In this document: in pieces, positions 61,834 through 64,000 of the stretch
Layout of the letters: every line of letters begins with the position of its first letter
Position numbering within the stretch: position 1 is the first letter of the stretch
Assembly (NCBI GenBank): GCA_936440205.1
Contig: OW387139.1
Span: 39,520,378 to 39,584,377 of the forward strand
Length of the DNA: 64,000 bases
Source: Lepidonotus clava
Lineage: Eukaryota; Annelida; Polychaeta; Phyllodocida; Polynoidae
Reading direction: 5' to 3'
Program-made: the position numbers and the translations under genes
The notes under the pieces: generated by a model
The model's input: only the letters and a program-made list of their open reading frames with translations
What the model was told of the DNA's origin: nothing
Databases searched by the model: none

Positions 61834-63904
61834 TCAGTGATTTTGTACATTTGCTGGTTCTTGAAACTGAGCCAGGTCATTCCAAGCAATCTTTGCTCCT
61901 GCAAATATACTGTTTATGTAAAGAGCGTCTGCTGAAGGGTGCTTCCCAAGCCGGATTCTTATAAGATCAGCAAGATATTCTTGTTGTCGTTCATTTAGCA
62001 AAATTTGGTCAATCAGTCTAGCAATCAAACCTTCTTGAGTTTGATTGCTGGGAGGACTTGTTTGCATGATGCTTTCCTCCAGCAAGATGTGCATATCTTT
62101 ATGCCACCTTAACAGAGCACACATCTCTATTCCAATGGCTTTCTCCTCTTCATCTATTCTGGTGATTGTGTTGAACTTGGTGACAATTTCTCTGCAGGTT
62201 AGGGAGGGGATGTCATCCACAGGCGTTACATCAGCGTATTGCAATGCATCTGGATCATTTGCAATCTCAACTGTCAATGGTGCTGTCTCTGGAAGTTCAT
62301 TGTGTTGTTGGACAAGTTTAGAGATATTTGTATTGATTCTTTTTATTTGGATGGATAGTTGTGCTGCTCTTCCATGGCCGGCTACAAGAGAAGTAATTCA
62401 TGAAACGTTTTAGTGAGTGTAATTTCATAAAATACAGATATTGTAGACAACTAATATAGACAGAAGAGAGGTGAAGCTCTCAGGCCTGCATCATCTGAGG
62501 GACTCCCGCCCCTTATCAGGGGTTATATGCATTTATTTACAAATGTATCTGAACATGGGCCATGGACACACCAGAGGCCCTGCTGGGTCAGGTCCTTCAC
62601 ATGTCCAAACTTACATTCCTTTAAACAAGGAAATTTCAGGAACCCCTTTCAGACCCCTGACCTTCTTTAATAGAAGAATTGAACCAAATATGTCATTCAG
62701 AAGTATACAAATCTAAATCAGATCAATTGAGCTTAACATGTACCACATGACCAAATTAAAAACCAGTCTTACTTTTTTCCTTCTGTTGACTCATGACATA
62801 TTTTGTATTCACATCTTACAAGAGACTATTCTATGATACACAGAGCAGTAACGGTATTCTATATAAGAGGTGCTTTAGCCTGTTCAGCTATAGGCAATCC
62901 ATTTATTTGGAACTTCTGTTACATTAACCCTTTAGACCCCATAGTTTATATACTTTACATAGTCAATTTCCCCAGGATTTCCCTAATTTTTAAATGGAAT
63001 TTCCTTAAAAAAGCATAGGTATGTATTTGAAAAGCTTATGATATTTAAGAACGAAACTATACAGGGATAAAGTTTTCTGCATTTTTAATCAGCGTTTTTT
63101 TTATGTACAAGACGCTCTGCGTCTAGGCCTAGTCACAAATTAACAAAGTAGGTGAAATTGTTTCACTGGCCATCCACAAAAAAACTCCTTATTGTGCTAC
63201 GCCATATCCAGGGTGGATCCAGGAATTTAAAGAAGGCTAACTTTAGCCAACCCCCTTGATCTACCTGGAACCCCCTCAGATTTTAGGGCTGGGTACGCCC
63301 CTGCGGTCTGTTCCCGCCACTAATGGTCACTCTCCAAGCATTCCTTGTTGTGTTGGCCTACAGATCTGCTTGGGGAGTGACCACCGTCGTGGACATTGCC
63401 GTAGCAATAAGGACATGACAAAGGGAACGTCGCCATTGTGTCATCAGGTTTCTCTCTCTCTCTCAAGAAACATATATATGTGTAATAACCTCTCAAGTAA
63501 CTCAAATAACAGATCTAATGCAGCAGTAGAGCATTGGTCAGCATGAAATCGGCTACCATGGTTCATTGCCGTGGCAATGCCGGTCACCGTGACTGCATAA
63601 CTTTGGGACAATTATTCTTTTTGTTGGTCCTCTTGGGAAAAATGTGGAAAAATATGGCAAAAGCTGCATTTTTTTGGGCCGCCACAGCCAGACTGAGGAA
63701 AGTACCCTTTCATATTTCTCACCTGCATTGTTCTTCTCATAAATGAGTTGTTTGCGACCTGCTGCCTCACGCTGCAGCATGCCCAGAACATCACATTTGT
63801 TCCTTTGACGCACGTCTCGGAATGCAGTCTTGAAGTCCATAGAGTCTGAAGTCCATCGAACGATCTTTTGCACTTTTTCTATCTTCTGAAGGCTTTCCTC
63901 GAGT
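61834..63904 (-). CDS. KDZ (Kyakuja-Dileera-Zisupton) transposase, C-terminal two exons (partial)
   Basis: On the minus strand, exon 63,904-63,723 follows the acceptor TTGTTCAG and ends at the donor GTGAGA. Exon 62,381-61,834 follows CTTGTAG and ends in TGA. The frame is continuous across the intron (...EKNNA|GHGRAAQL...). The 242 or so residues are helical. The pattern LEESLQKIEKVQKIVRW...RNKCDVLGMLQREAAGRKQLIYEKNN, then AAQLSIQIKRINTNISKLVQQHNEL, then an EEEKAIGIEMCALLRWHKDM segment, follows the C-terminal region of KDZ transposases as I remember it. The catalytic core and any SWIM or CxC cysteine regions would lie further upstream, beyond the right edge. It is convergent with the 14-exon gene, 6.2 kb apart. 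No break is seen in what is visible. Confidence 0.65.
62926..63012. repeat. End fragment of the intron 6 MITE family (inverted), in the 3' side of the transposase intron
   Basis: TTAACCCTTTAGACCCCATAG followed by CAATTTCCCCAGGATTTC matches the complement of the right part of the 48,722 element. The other end is not found. It lies in the intron between the two transposase exons. Confidence 0.75.
63323..63383. repeat. Short hairpin in the transposase intron
   Basis: GGTCACTCTCCAAGCA is inverted as TGCTTGGGGAGTGACC about 28 bp later, with one mismatch. It lies in the intron between the two transposase exons, close to a degraded GGTGGATCC repeat end. Confidence 0.6.
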
Positions 63905-64000
63905 CTGAACAAACAACCAGTAACTTTGAGGTATACACATTTTATAAATACGGCACAAGTAGAAATACAATATACCAGAGTTTTTAATGTTTTAGATTCA

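Overview
This window looks like nuclear DNA from an animal, probably a marine invertebrate; the phylum cannot be settled from sequence alone. The evidence is three eukaryotic tRNA genes with internal A/B boxes, a 14-exon gene with GT-AG introns, AT-rich spacer, many short inverted-repeat DNA elements and long microsatellites. No bacterial-style operons, rRNA genes, CRISPR arrays or reverse transcriptase-bearing elements were seen.

Layout. 1-42 kb has almost no protein-coding sequence. It holds two tRNA-Pro(AGG) genes (1.75 and 10.3 kb), one tRNA-Glu(CTC) gene (14.4 kb, minus strand), a G-rich GT microsatellite (0.5-0.9 kb), and many non-autonomous DNA elements. These include an element with TTAA flanks nested inside another repeat (3.8 kb), two adjacent almost perfect palindromes (7.0 kb), a 360-bp element with a clear 5-bp target duplication (16.8 kb), a tandem 390-bp repeat carrying a 21-bp minisatellite (29.5-30.3 kb), quasi-palindromic repeat arrays bounded by CTACCCAGCCAAGG ends (28.0 and 30.9 kb), a 146-bp hairpin (31.8 kb), and a 1.36-kb inverted-repeat element with eight identical copies of an 18-bp sequence (36.3-37.7 kb). 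One isolated candidate exon lies at 32,959-33,057.

42-64 kb holds the interesting pair. A plus-strand gene of 14 exons (42,305-55,654, 492 codons, all junctions in phase) encodes an HMG-box-like segment, a following helical/strand segment, a CPFPYKDY...GLPEGF block and a C-terminal Tudor/SH3-like segment. Convergent to it, on the minus strand, two exons (63,904-61,834) encode what I read as the C-terminal end of a KDZ (Kyakuja-Dileera-Zisupton) transposase; the rest of that gene runs off the right edge. In basidiomycete fungi, HMG-like proteins with a very similar middle block occur beside KDZ transposases. My best hypothesis is therefore that this is an animal, intron-rich version of that two-gene transposon, or a domesticated relic of it. 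Family assignment is from remembered motifs, not from a search.

Minisatellite arrays sharing one conserved end (GGGTCTACACCC) lie near the start of the 14-exon gene (41.7, 42.8, 45.2 kb) and, inverted, between the two genes (61.2 kb). Several short elements sit in the introns (48.7, 50.7, 52.5 kb), so the introns have been in place for some time.
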